The notes beneath the pieces were generated by a model. The model was not told the DNA's origin. It searched no databases and saw only the letters and a list, made by a program, of their open reading frames with translations. The translations under genes were made by a program, and so were the position numbers. 64,000 nucleotides of DNA. It comes from Streptomyces sp. NBC_01381 (GTDB lineage Bacteria; Actinomycetota; Actinomycetes; Streptomycetales; Streptomycetaceae). This document shows, piece after piece, positions 16,673 through 24,743 of the stretch (positions are counted from its first letter, which is position 1; the number at the start of each line of letters is the position of its first letter). The DNA lies in the NCBI RefSeq assembly GCF_026340305.1, contig NZ_JAPEPI010000001.1, positions 2,728,001-2,792,000 of the forward strand, given 5' to 3'.

Positions 16673-17683
16673 TCAGCCGTTCAACTCGGCCAGCACCCGC
16701 AACGTATGCCGGTCCGGCGCCAGGACAAGCAGATCCGTCACCGGCCCCTTCCGCCACAGCTCAAGCCGTTCGGCGATCCGCTCCCGGGGTCCCACCAGCG
16801 AGATCTCATCGGCGAAGGAGTCCGGCACCGCAAGGACTGCCTCCTCCCGGCGCCCCGCGAGAAACAGCTCCTGAATCCGCCGCGCCTCGCTCTCGAACCC
16901 CATCCGGGCCATCAGCTCCGCATGGAAGTTCCGCGCGGAGTGCCCCATCCCGCCGATGTAGAACCCCAGCATCGCCTTGACCGGAAGCAGGCCCTCCGCC
17001 ACGTCGTCGCACACCTTGGCCCGTGCCATCGGCGCGACCATGAATCCGTCCGGCGCCTCCGCCAGCGAAGCCTCGTACACATCCGTCCGCATCGGCGACC
17101 AGTACAGCGGCAGCCACCCGTCCGCGATCCGCGCCGTCTGGGCGATGTTCTTCGGCCCCTCCGCGCCGAGCAGCACCGGCAGTTCGGCCCGCAGGGGATG
17201 CGTGATCGGCTTGAGGGCCTTGCCGAGACCGGTCCCGTCAGCTCCCCGGTAGGGGTGCGCGTGGAAGCGGCCGTCCAGGGCCACCGGCCCCTCCCGCCGC
17301 AGGACTTGGCGGATGACGTCCACGTACTCCCGTGTGGCCGTCAGCGGCGACTTCGGGAACGGCCGCCCGTACCACCCCTCCACCACCTGCGGCCCGGAGA
17401 GCCCGAGACCGAGCGTCATCCGGCCGCCGGAGAGGTGGTCGAGCGTCAGCGCGTGCATCGCGGTCGTCACCGGTGATCGCGCCGCCATCTGCGCAACCGC
17501 CGTACCCAGCTTGATCGTCGACGTCTGTGCCGCGATCCAGGTCAGCGGCGTGAACGCGTCCGAGCCCCAGGCCTCGGCGGTCCACACGGAGTCGTAGCCG
17601 AGCCGCTCGGCCTCCTGGGCGAGCGCGACATGATCCGGGTCGGGGCCGCGCCCCCAGTAACCGAGTGCGAGTCCCAGACGCAT
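16673..17683 (-). CDS. LLM-class F420-dependent oxidoreductase
   Basis: Luciferase-like monooxygenase-fold protein of 336 aa, probably using coenzyme F420. It shows the N-terminal strand LGLALGYWG, TAEAWGSDAFTPLTWIAAQT and the cofactor loop GLGLSGPQVVEGWYGRPF, all typical of the subgroup that includes Rv3520c. That mycobacterial gene belongs to the KstR regulon, as far as I recall. The ATG at 17683 follows TGGAGGGATCAGGC. A perfect 17-bp palindrome sits 20 bases upstream. The substrate is unknown. Confidence 0.9.
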   Translation of the reverse strand: MRLGLALGYWGRGPDPDHVALAQEAERLGYDSVWTAEAWGSDAFTPLTWIAAQTSTIKLGTAVAQMAARSPVTTAMHALTLDHLSGGRMTLGLGLSGPQVVEGWYGRPFPKSPLTATREYVDVIRQVLRREGPVALDGRFHAHPYRGADGTGLGKALKPITHPLRAELPVLLGAEGPKNIAQTARIADGWLPLYWSPMRTDVYEASLAEAPDGFMVAPMARAKVCDDVAEGLLPVKAMLGFYIGGMGHSARNFHAELMARMGFESEARRIQELFLAGRREEAVLAVPDSFADEISLVGPRERIAERLELWRKGPVTDLLVLAPDRHTLRVLAELNG

Positions 17684-17702
17684 GCCTGATCCCTCCAGAT
17701 TG

Positions 17703-17719
17703 ACTGACGGTCCGTCAGT
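17703..17719. promoter_or_regulatory. Perfect 17-bp palindromic operator
   Basis: ACTGACGGTCCGTCAGT is a perfect inverted repeat of 8+1+8, the usual form of a TetR-type operator. It sits 20-36 bases before the F420-type oxidoreductase start. A close relative, TCTGACCTTCCGTCAGA, occurs at 24660 before the acyl-CoA dehydrogenase. Confidence 0.7.
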
Positions 17720-17747
17720 TCATCGCCGTCGGGCGACTGTACGACAA

Positions 17748-17777
17748 CGGCCCCCCGCCCGGAAGGGCGAGGGGCCG
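17748..17777 (-). terminator. Hairpin terminator of the 17800-18642 gene
   Basis: The sequence CGGCCCCCCGCCC-GGAA-GGGCGAGGGGCCG pairs over 13 positions with one mismatch. It lies 23 bases beyond the 3' end of the membrane-protein gene on the minus strand. Confidence 0.7.
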
Positions 17778-17799
17778 CTGCGCTGCAACGTGCGTGGAC

Positions 17800-18642
17800 T
17801 CAGCCGCGCTGGATCCCGGTGATGTCCTGCAGGACGCCGCGACGGCCGTCCTGCGTCTGGGCCACCAGGCCGGGGCCGCGCTGCTCGACGGCCAAGTACC
17901 AGGTACCGGGCGCCAGTTCGGCGATCGGGGTCGGCGAGCCGTCCTCCGCGTACAGCGGACGCGGAGCCGGCACGGCGAACCAGAACGGCGAGAAGTCGCC
18001 GGCGGGCTGCGCCTGCGCGGGCGGCGGCGTCTGCTGCTGCGGCTGCGCACCGTAGGGCTGCTGCCCCTGCTGCGGCTGGGCACCGTAGGGCTGAGCCTGC
18101 TGCGGCTGGCCCTGGGCGCCGGGGTACCCGTAACCACCCTGCGGCTGGCCGCCGTAGGGCTGGGGGGCGGCCGGGCGCGGGGCGCCGACGAGGGGAGCCT
18201 TGAAGGCGGGGATCGTCAGTGCGAGAACCGCACCGGCGGCCATGATCAGCGTGGCGATCAGGGAGAGGATGGTGCCGACACCGGCGTCGAGGCCGCTGTC
18301 ACCGCCCTGCCCCATGTTGTCGAAGCCGCCGGCCGGGTCGAAGATCTGGCCGAGGGCGCTCCAGGCGGCCGCGACGGTGAAGGCGACACCGAAGTGTCCG
18401 AGGTCGAGGCCGAGCACCTTCGGGGGCGTCGGCAGGCCGCGCGAGACGACGATGCAGACGGCGCCGATGAGCCCGGCCAGGGTGACGCCCATCAGGAACG
18501 CGCCGCTGTTCCAGGCGTTCGGCAAGTCTGCGGAGTCCGAGGCACCTTCGATGTCGAAGATGTCCAGGAACGAGGCGATGAACAGCAATACCGCTGCCCC
18601 GATCACCACGCCGTCGCCTCGAGTGAGAGAGCGGATATTCAC
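17800..18642 (-). CDS. Membrane protein with Pro/Gln/Tyr/Gly-rich cytoplasmic region
   Basis: 280-aa protein. Four hydrophobic segments occupy about 12-30, 48-66, 80-100 and 122-145. A low-complexity stretch (about 155-215) with repeated QPYGAQPQQ-like units follows. A C-terminal globular part ends in LAVEQRGPGLVAQTQDGRRG. The GTG at 18642 follows AAGGACC. This architecture recurs in actinobacteria as an uncharacterised membrane protein family; I cannot give a function. It appears monocistronic with its own terminator. Confidence 0.82.
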   Translation of the reverse strand: MNIRSLTRGDGVVIGAAVLLFIASFLDIFDIEGASDSADLPNAWNSGAFLMGVTLAGLIGAVCIVVSRGLPTPPKVLGLDLGHFGVAFTVAAAWSALGQIFDPAGGFDNMGQGGDSGLDAGVGTILSLIATLIMAAGAVLALTIPAFKAPLVGAPRPAAPQPYGGQPQGGYGYPGAQGQPQQAQPYGAQPQQGQQPYGAQPQQQTPPPAQAQPAGDFSPFWFAVPAPRPLYAEDGSPTPIAELAPGTWYLAVEQRGPGLVAQTQDGRRGVLQDITGIQRG

Positions 18643-18801
18643 TTCAGGTCCTTCGTAAGTCGTCTCGTCGGTGGAGGCGTCGCTGGCGCCCCAGGGATGC
18701 GGCGCAAAGCGCGGGGGTGGCCCCCCATCGTACGGAGGACATTATCGTCCGCACGGGTGGGGTGTCTGCTCGGGATAAAGACCGACCCCCAGACCCCCGC
18801 G

Positions 18802-19815
18802 CTACCCGCGCAGGAAGCTCACGATTCCGTCAGAGATGCCCTGCGCGGCCTTCTGCCGCCACGCGCCGCTGGTCAGCAGCGCCTCGTCCTTGGCGTCCCG
18901 CATATTGCCGCACTCGATGAACACCTTGGGAACAGTTGACAGGTTGAGGCCGCCCAGATCCTTGCGTACGTCGAGTCCCGTGCCGTCGCCGATGTAGTTG
19001 GAGGGGGCGCTGCCCGTCGCGCTCACGAACTTGCCCGCGATGCGTTCGCCCAGGTCGCGGGAGGGGGCGACGATCTTGGTGGTGTCAGCGGAGCCGGCGT
19101 TGACGGCTGCGGGAAGGATCACATGGAAGCCGCGGTTGCCTGCCGCCGAGCCGTCGGCGTGGACGGAGACGACGGCGTCCGCGTCCGCTTCGTTGCCGAT
19201 GCGGGCTCGCTCGTTGACGCAGGGGCCCCAGGGGCGGTCGGCGTCCTGGGTGAACTTGACGGTGGCGCCCTGCTTCTCGAGGAGGGTGCGCAGGCGGTGC
19301 GAGACGTCGAGGGTGAACTGGGCCTCGGTGTAACCGTTGTTGGTCGACGTGCCCGTCGTGTCGCATTCCTTGCGGTTCGTCCCGATGTCGACCAGGCGGT
19401 TGATCTCCGCCGTGTGCTTGGCGTTGCCCGGATTGTGGCCGGGGTCGATCACGACGACCTTGCCCTTGAGGGGGCCGGACGCGGCGGGGCGGCCGCTCGT
19501 CTTGGACGGCTTCGCCGGCTCTGAGGTGCTCGGGTCGCCGCCCTCCTTGCCGTCGCCCTTGTCACCCTTGCTGTCCTTCTCGGACGTTGACGGGGACGGC
19601 TCGGTGGAGGACGACCCCTGCGCCGACTGGCTCGACGCGGGGAGGGTTCTCGGCGGCTCGCTGCCGCCGGGCCCGCTCGTGGCCTCGTAAATGAGCCACC
19701 CCGCAAGGCACGTCGGCACCAGCGCGGCAAGCGTCACGGTGAGCGGACCGCCGCTGAAACGGCGGGGCGGGCGTGGGGGATGACTGTCCGGACCTACGTA
19801 CGACACGACAGCCAC
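18802..19815 (-). CDS. N-acetylmuramoyl-L-alanine amidase (Amidase_3)
   Basis: Cell-wall hydrolase that cleaves the lactyl-amide bond between MurNAc and the stem peptide. The 337-aa chain has a short cytoplasmic N-terminus, one membrane anchor (about 24-44), a Ser/Thr/Asp/Lys-rich linker (50-115) and the zinc amidase domain. Zinc and catalytic residues are visible: His in VIDPGHN, Glu in GYTEAQFT, His in SVHADGS and Glu in FIECGNM. The first possible start is GTG 19815; GTG 19806 has a better placed AAGGTGG and may be the true one. The domain should act outside the membrane. Confidence 0.9.
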   Translation of the reverse strand: MAVVSYVGPDSHPPRPPRRFSGGPLTVTLAALVPTCLAGWLIYEATSGPGGSEPPRTLPASSQSAQGSSSTEPSPSTSEKDSKGDKGDGKEGGDPSTSEPAKPSKTSGRPAASGPLKGKVVVIDPGHNPGNAKHTAEINRLVDIGTNRKECDTTGTSTNNGYTEAQFTLDVSHRLRTLLEKQGATVKFTQDADRPWGPCVNERARIGNEADADAVVSVHADGSAAGNRGFHVILPAAVNAGSADTTKIVAPSRDLGERIAGKFVSATGSAPSNYIGDGTGLDVRKDLGGLNLSTVPKVFIECGNMRDAKDEALLTSGAWRQKAAQGISDGIVSFLRG

Positions 19816-19868
19816 CTTACGGGCCGTTCACGTGCTCCGCAGGGTCCCCGGACTCTCCGCTACCCGTG

Positions 19869-20258
19869 TTAGCCGTTGGGGTTCACACCGCCCATGCAGA
19901 CAGCCCCGGCGTACCCGAAGTCCCACCCGGCGTCGCTGCTGTGCCCACCGGGCCGGATCGTGCCCTGCACCACCAGGCGGTCAGAGCCATTTGACTTCCA
20001 TACGACTGCATTGACACGCAGGTTGTTCACGTACGACCTGATATAGGGCATCGGATGCGCCCCATACACAAGGTCGATGCAGGCCTTGGTGCTGGTAGAC
20101 GTGATCGCCAGGTTGCGGTAGTCGCCGCTGTCGTACAGGCACAGCTTTCCGGACGGACAGCCGCCGACCGCTGCCGCCGGCGCCGCCGTGGCGGCGAGAC
20201 TGCCCCCGGCCATGGCCAGCGCGCTTACCGCGAGAGTGACCTTACGGATCCAAGCCAT
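19869..20258 (-). CDS. Secreted peptidase-inhibitor-like protein (family I36 type)
   Basis: 129-aa exported protein. A Sec signal (MAWIRKVTLAV ... TAAPAAAV) is followed by a small Cys-containing domain beginning CPSGKLCLYDSGDYRN, as in the Streptomyces metalloproteinase-inhibitor (SMI, I36) group. Conserved cysteines lie in CPSGKLC, KACIDL and GAVCMGG. The ATG at 20258 was chosen because GAAGGG precedes it; the frame extends upstream to 20297 without a signal-like start. A target protease is not identified. Confidence 0.82.
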   Translation of the reverse strand: MAWIRKVTLAVSALAMAGGSLAATAAPAAAVGGCPSGKLCLYDSGDYRNLAITSTSTKACIDLVYGAHPMPYIRSYVNNLRVNAVVWKSNGSDRLVVQGTIRPGGHSSDAGWDFGYAGAVCMGGVNPNG

Positions 20259-20423
20259 GATGAGCCCTTCGTTGACGAGAAGAGTGCTTTCGTCCAAGAG
20301 CTAAGGGTGTCCGAGTCCGGGAATCCCAGCTTCCGCAGACCGGTTGACCGGATCTCGCCTTCCTCGGTGACTGTCTGGCTTGATCGCGGTGGAGAATGAG
20401 TAATCGATCTAGGGGGAGGCTCA

Positions 20424-21206
20424 GTGGCGGGCTGGCAAGGGCGGTTGGCGTGTGCCGTAGCGGTTGTTGTGCTGACGGCCGGGTGCGGCGCAGGCTCTGA
20501 CGACAAACCCTGGGAGGCCGTCGGGGACCCTTCAGCCCCTGGCGTGGACGGTACTGCCGACCCTGGACGACTCTTCAGCGACGCCGAGTTGGCGAAGCGT
20601 CTGGCGCCGTCGGAGACGTTCGGCAAGGGCGTCAAGGGCGGGCGCGTGCACCTGGGGGAATTCAACACGGAACCGGGCCTCCGTGGCTTGGACTGGGACG
20701 AGTGCGAGCTGGACGAAGACGCAGAGCCGTTCAGCGGGTACATGCGGGAGCTTGTGTCGTACCGGGGAGCCAGCGCCCAGCAGACGGCGACCAAGTGGAC
20801 GAAGCCGGAGGACAAGAGAGAGCCGGGTGAGGGGCCTGAGATGGAGGTGACCCAGTCCCTGGTCTCGATGCCCGCCAAGGACGCCAGGCGTTACCTCGAG
20901 CTCCAGCGCAACATCTACTCCTACTGCGCGGAGGTCACCTACGACACGGACGCGGGCATCGCCGTGGACCACAACGAGGTCGAGCGGCTGGAGGGCGTGG
21001 GCGACGGGGCGCTCCTGGAGTCGACCGCGGTCACGGGAGATGACGGGATCGAGAGCGAATACGACTCCCCGAAGCACTACACCGTCGAGGTCCGCGTCGG
21101 CGGTGTGATCCTCAGCGTCGGCAGCCACCCCGACAAGGACAAGGTGATCGCCTGGGCGGCGCTGCTGGCCCGCGGCGTCGGCAAGGACCTCTACGGCACT
21201 GCGTAG
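20424..21206 (+). CDS. Lipoprotein of unknown function
   Basis: 260-aa lipoprotein with signal peptide and clear lipobox LTAGC (Cys at about 17), so it should be anchored on the outer face of the membrane. The mature part is acidic, with repeated Glu/Asp-rich segments and two cysteines (ECELDE and YSYCAEV) that could form a disulfide. The GTG at 20424 follows GGGGGAGG. No domain was recognised. It starts divergently from the inhibitor-like gene. Confidence 0.82.
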   Translation: MAGWQGRLACAVAVVVLTAGCGAGSDDKPWEAVGDPSAPGVDGTADPGRLFSDAELAKRLAPSETFGKGVKGGRVHLGEFNTEPGLRGLDWDECELDEDAEPFSGYMRELVSYRGASAQQTATKWTKPEDKREPGEGPEMEVTQSLVSMPAKDARRYLELQRNIYSYCAEVTYDTDAGIAVDHNEVERLEGVGDGALLESTAVTGDDGIESEYDSPKHYTVEVRVGGVILSVGSHPDKDKVIAWAALLARGVGKDLYGTA

Positions 21207-21216
21207 CCCCGGTGGG

Positions 21217-21873
21217 TCAGATCCCCGTTCCCGTTCGCCGCAGGACGCGCAGCGAGTCCGTTGCCGAGACCTCGGTGAACGCGCCGGACTCCAGGGCCCT
21301 GAGGTAGACGCGGTACGGGGCCTGGCCGGTCATGATGTCCACCGGGTCCGGGAAGACGTCGTGGATCAGGAGGAGGCCGCCCTGCGCGACGTGCGGCGCC
21401 CATCCCTCGTAGTCGGCCGTGGCGTGCTCGTCCGTGTGGCCGCCGTCGATGAAGACCAGGCCGAGCGGCCCGCCCCACGCCTTCGCCACCTGCGGCGAGC
21501 GGCCCACGATCGCGATCACGTGCTCCTCCAGGCCCGCGCGGTGCAGCGTGCGGCGGAAGGTCGGGAGCGTGTCCATCTGCCCCACCTCCGGGTCGACCGT
21601 CTCCGGGTCGTGGTACTCCCAGCCCGGCTGCTGCTCCTCGCTGCCGCGGTGGTGGTCGACCGTGATCGCCGTGACGCCCGCCTCGCGTGCGGCGTCCGCC
21701 AGCAGGATCGTGGAGCGTCCGCAGTACGTACCGACCTCCAGGAGCGGAAGGCCGAGCGCCGCGGCCTCGGCCGCCGCGGCGTACAGGGCGAGGCCCTCGT
21801 CGGCCGGCATGAAGCCCTTGGCCGCCTCGAAGGCGGCCAGGATCTCCGGCTTGGGCTGCGCGGCGGCGGCCAT
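21217..21873 (-). CDS. Class I SAM-dependent methyltransferase (Methyltransf_24-like)
   Basis: 218-aa methyltransferase with motif I LLEVGTYCGRSTILLA (about 45-60), the acidic end of strand 2 in ITVDHHRGSEEQQ and the metal/substrate motif LVFIDGGHTDEHATADYEGW. This is the pattern of O-methyltransferases that act on sugars or small hydroxylated molecules. The ATG at 21873 follows GGGAGGAACCCC. A 17-bp tandem repeat array lies just upstream, in its leader or promoter. The substrate is unknown. Confidence 0.88.
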   Translation of the reverse strand: MAAAAQPKPEILAAFEAAKGFMPADEGLALYAAAAEAAALGLPLLEVGTYCGRSTILLADAAREAGVTAITVDHHRGSEEQQPGWEYHDPETVDPEVGQMDTLPTFRRTLHRAGLEEHVIAIVGRSPQVAKAWGGPLGLVFIDGGHTDEHATADYEGWAPHVAQGGLLLIHDVFPDPVDIMTGQAPYRVYLRALESGAFTEVSATDSLRVLRRTGTGI

Positions 21874-21893
21874 GGGGTTCCTCCCGGTCGTAA

Positions 21894-21976
21894 GGATCGT
21901 CAGGTCGTAAGGGTCGTAAGGGTCGTCAGGTCGTAAGGGTCGTCAGGTCGTAAGGGTCGTCAGGTCGTAAAGATCG
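21894..21976. repeat. 17-bp tandem repeat array upstream of a methyltransferase gene
   Basis: The unit CAGGTCGTAAGGGTCGT occurs exactly at 21901, 21927 and 21944, with partial or diverged copies at 21918 and 21961 and a degenerate copy before 21901. The array ends 20 bases from the methyltransferase start, inside its 5' leader or promoter. Confidence 0.92.
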
Positions 21977-22078
21977 AAAATACGGTGGGGTTCCTCTGGG
22001 GGCCGCCCTATGCTGCCGCATGGCCCGGCCGTTCAGGGAGGCGGGGCCGTCCACCAGGCCATGCGGAAGGCAGTACCC

Positions 22079-22723
22079 ATGAATCTCGTCCCGGCCGATC
22101 CGACGGTGCTGCACCCGTTCCCGGACCAGCCCCGTGTCGTGCTCCTGAAGCCGCTGGTGAAGTCTGAGTTGATCGAAGTCGGGGAGTACTCGTACTACGA
22201 CGATCCGGAGCACTCCACCGAGTTCGAGACGCGCAACGTGCTCTATCACTACGGTCCCGAGAAGCTCCGCATCGGGAAGTTCTGTGCGTTCGGGACGGGG
22301 GTGCGGTTCATCATGAACGGCGCCAACCACCGCATGGACGGGCCGTCCACCTTCCCCTTCCCCATCATGGGCGGGGCCTGGTCCGAGCACTTCGATCTGA
22401 TCAGCGGGCTGCCGGGGCGGGGTGACACCGTCGTCGGACATGACGTCTGGTTCGGGTACGACGTGATGGTGATGCCCGGCGTGCGGATCGGGCACGGGGC
22501 GGTGATCGCTTCCGGGTCCGTGGTCGTGGATGACGTACCGGATTACGGCGTCGTCGGCGGCAATCCCGCCAAGCTCATCCGTACGCGATACAGCGAGTCC
22601 GAAGTGGAGCGGCTCCTCGCGGTGGCGTGGTGGGACTGGCCCGCGGAGCACCTCACGGAGCATGTCAGGACCGTCATGTCCGGCACGATCGACGATCTGG
22701 AGAAGGCCGCCCCGCAGGGCTGA
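22079..22723 (+). CDS. Hexapeptide-repeat xenobiotic acetyltransferase (Vat/CatB-like)
   Basis: Left-handed beta-helix acetyltransferase of 214 aa, using acetyl-CoA. The hexapeptide repeats run about 80-165 (IGKFCAFGTGVRFIMNGAN, VVGHDVWFGYDVMVMPGV, IGHGAVIASGSVV). The catalytic-type His of the family falls in MNGANHRMDG. The ATG at 22079 follows GGAAGG; an in-frame ATG at 22061 is the alternative. The family inactivates streptogramin A or chloramphenicol, but many environmental members have unknown acceptors, so resistance is not claimed. Confidence 0.87.
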   Translation: MNLVPADPTVLHPFPDQPRVVLLKPLVKSELIEVGEYSYYDDPEHSTEFETRNVLYHYGPEKLRIGKFCAFGTGVRFIMNGANHRMDGPSTFPFPIMGGAWSEHFDLISGLPGRGDTVVGHDVWFGYDVMVMPGVRIGHGAVIASGSVVVDDVPDYGVVGGNPAKLIRTRYSESEVERLLAVAWWDWPAEHLTEHVRTVMSGTIDDLEKAAPQG

Positions 22724-22750
22724 TCACCGGTTCCGCCCGCGGGGTTCGCC

Positions 22751-24493
22751 CTACGCCCGCACCTCACTCCCGCCCGGCAGCAGCAGGTCGACCTCCACCG
22801 CAGCCCGGTCATCCCCCTGATACGCCGCCGCCGAGGCCAGCGGCGCATGCCCCGCCGCCGTCGCCGCGAGGACGTAGGAGCCGTCGGAAGGGACGGCGAG
22901 CGAGTAGCGGCCGCCCTCGTCCGTCAGGGCCGCGCCCGCCTGCCGCCCCCGGCGGTCGATCAGCGTGACCTTGGCGCGCGCGACCGGCGCCCCGGCAGGG
23001 CTCAGAACCCGGCCGTGGAAGCCGGCCAGCGCCTCCTCCGCGGCCCGCAGATTCGCGTCCTCCTCGCTGCTGGCCCGCAGCTGCGGCTTGGCGGAAGAAC
23101 GGCGCGCGGAGGGCAGGAAGAGAGCGAGCAGCAGGCCGAGGGCGACCGCGCCCGTGGCGATGAGGAACGACGTGCGGAAGCCGTCCATCGTGGGGACCGC
23201 GACACCGCCCACGTGGTTCGCCGTGTTGGCGAGGACCATGCCGATGACGGCACTCGACACCGACGTACCGATGGAGCGCATCAGGGTGTTGAGGCCGTTC
23301 GCCGCGCCCGTCTCGGAGGGGTCGACCGCGCCGATGATCAGCGCTGGCAGCGAGGAGTACGCGAGGCCGATGCCCGCGCCGACGACCACCGCGATGACGA
23401 TGGTCTGCCAGGCCGCGCTCATCAGGCCGAGGCCCGCCCCGTAGCCGATCGCGATGATCAGCATGCCGAGGATGAGGGTCACCTTCGGGCCGTACTTCGC
23501 CGACAGACGGGCGTAGACCGGCGCCGTGAACATCATCGTCAGGCCCAGCGGCGCCACGCACAGGCCCGCGACGACCATGGACTGGCCGAGGCCGTAGCCG
23601 GTCGAGGTCGGGAGCTGGAGCAGCTGCGGGAGGACGAGGGAGATCGCGTAGAAGGCGACACCGACCATGATCGACGCCAGGTTGGTCAGGAGCACCTCGC
23701 GCCGGGCCGTCGTGCGCAGGTCCACCAGCGGAGCCTTCAGGCGCAGTTCCATCACGCCCCACAGGACCAGGACGACCGCCGCCGCCGCGAACAGGCCGAG
23801 CGTCGTGCCCGACGACCAGCCCCAGTCGCTGCCCTTGGTGATGGGGAGCAGGAAGAGGACCAGGCCCGCGGAGAGGCCGATCGCGCCGAGCACGTCGAAG
23901 GTGCCCTCCGCCTTCACGGAGCTCTCGGGCACGAAGAGGACGGTGAGGAGCATGGAGACGACGCCAAGGCCCGCGGCGCCGAAGAACAGGGCGTGCCAGT
24001 CGGTGTGCTGCGCGGTCAGCGCGGCCAGCGGCAGGGCGAGGCCGCCGCCGACGCCGATGGAGGAGCTCATCAGGGCCATGGCGGAGCCGAGCTTCTCGCG
24101 GGGCAGCTCGTCGCGCATCAGGCCGATGCCGAGCGGGATGGCGCCCATGGCGAAGCCCTGGAGGGCACGGCCGATGATCATGACGATGAGGTCGTCGGTG
24201 AAACCGCAGATCAGGGAGCCCACGACCATCACGGCCAGGCTCGTCAACAGCATGCGGCGCTTGCCGTAGAGGTCACCGAGGCGGCCCATGATGGGGGTCG
24301 AGACGGCGCCGGCGAGCAGGGTCGATGTCATGACCCAGGTGGCGTTCGACGGGGTGGTGCTCAGCAGGGCGGGCAGGTCCTTGATGACCGGCACCAGGAG
24401 CGTCTGCATCACCGCGACGACGATGCCTGCGAAGGCGAGTACGGGGACGACTCCGCGGGTGCCGCGTTGTCGGGTCGTCGTCGACTGCGTCAT
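22751..24493 (-). CDS. MFS transporter fused to a carboxypeptidase-regulatory-like domain
   Basis: 580-aa major-facilitator exporter of the 14-helix drug:proton antiporter type. The loop-2/3 motif is GRLGDLYGKRRML and the helix-4 motif is GRALQGFAMGAIPLG. After the last helix (about residue 465) a charged linker leads to a beta-sandwich domain (about 490-565: GFHGRVLSPAGAPVARAKV and TDEGGRYSLAVP), a CarboxypepD_reg fold rarely attached to MFS proteins. The ATG at 24493 has GGAGG ten bases upstream. It is divergent from the acyl-CoA dehydrogenase; several palindromes lie between. The substrate is unknown. Confidence 0.87.
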   Translation of the reverse strand: MTQSTTTRQRGTRGVVPVLAFAGIVVAVMQTLLVPVIKDLPALLSTTPSNATWVMTSTLLAGAVSTPIMGRLGDLYGKRRMLLTSLAVMVVGSLICGFTDDLIVMIIGRALQGFAMGAIPLGIGLMRDELPREKLGSAMALMSSSIGVGGGLALPLAALTAQHTDWHALFFGAAGLGVVSMLLTVLFVPESSVKAEGTFDVLGAIGLSAGLVLFLLPITKGSDWGWSSGTTLGLFAAAAVVLVLWGVMELRLKAPLVDLRTTARREVLLTNLASIMVGVAFYAISLVLPQLLQLPTSTGYGLGQSMVVAGLCVAPLGLTMMFTAPVYARLSAKYGPKVTLILGMLIIAIGYGAGLGLMSAAWQTIVIAVVVGAGIGLAYSSLPALIIGAVDPSETGAANGLNTLMRSIGTSVSSAVIGMVLANTANHVGGVAVPTMDGFRTSFLIATGAVALGLLLALFLPSARRSSAKPQLRASSEEDANLRAAEEALAGFHGRVLSPAGAPVARAKVTLIDRRGRQAGAALTDEGGRYSLAVPSDGSYVLAATAAGHAPLASAAAYQGDDRAAVEVDLLLPGGSEVRA

Positions 24494-24608
24494 TACGTGG
24501 GGCCTCCGGGGGCGGTGCAAATACTGGCAGGGGTACGTGCAGAACGAACCTGTTTCCTGGGGCGACTATTCCGATGCGTGTCGTACGAGGGGAAGTCTTG
24601 ACCCGTTG

Positions 24609-24624
24609 TTAACCAGCCGGTTAA
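24609..24624. promoter_or_regulatory. Palindrome in the MFS/acyl-CoA dehydrogenase divergent region
   Basis: TTAACC-AGCC-GGTTAA is a perfect inverted repeat of 6+4+6, 116 bases before the MFS start and 120 before the acyl-CoA dehydrogenase start. Its AT-rich arms stand out from the surrounding GC-rich sequence. The protein that binds it is unknown. Confidence 0.45.
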
Positions 24625-24659
24625 GCGGGGTCCTCGGGTTCCGGTCAAGCGGGCCCGTA

Positions 24660-24698
24660 TCTGACCTTCCGTCAGATTGAACCTTCCGTTGGATTGAA
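24660..24698. promoter_or_regulatory. TetR-type palindrome and 17-bp direct repeats
   Basis: TCTGACCTTCCGTCAGA (24660-24676) is an inverted repeat of 6+5+6, related to the perfect palindrome at 17703. Its right half begins a 17-bp direct repeat (24665-24681 and 24682-24698, 15 of 17 bases equal). The second unit runs into the KstR-type site at 24695. The promoter of the acyl-CoA dehydrogenase thus seems to carry stacked control sites. Confidence 0.6.
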
Positions 24699-24708
24699 AC
24701 GTGTTCTA
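24695..24708. promoter_or_regulatory. KstR-type operator, perfect match
   Basis: TGAAACGTGTTCTA fits TnnAACnnGTTnnA fully and lies 35 bases before the acyl-CoA dehydrogenase start. Only four bases of its left arm overlap the end of the upstream 17-bp direct repeat. Confidence 0.78.
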
Positions 24709-24743
24709 GTCTGACGCCGTCCCGGAAGCTGCTACCGGCGAGG

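Noticed and set aside
24547..24554. AACCTGTT before the MFS gene as another KstR-type box
   Set aside because: Only the core fits; both outer bases are wrong, giving six of eight. Noted as weak in a finding but not called.
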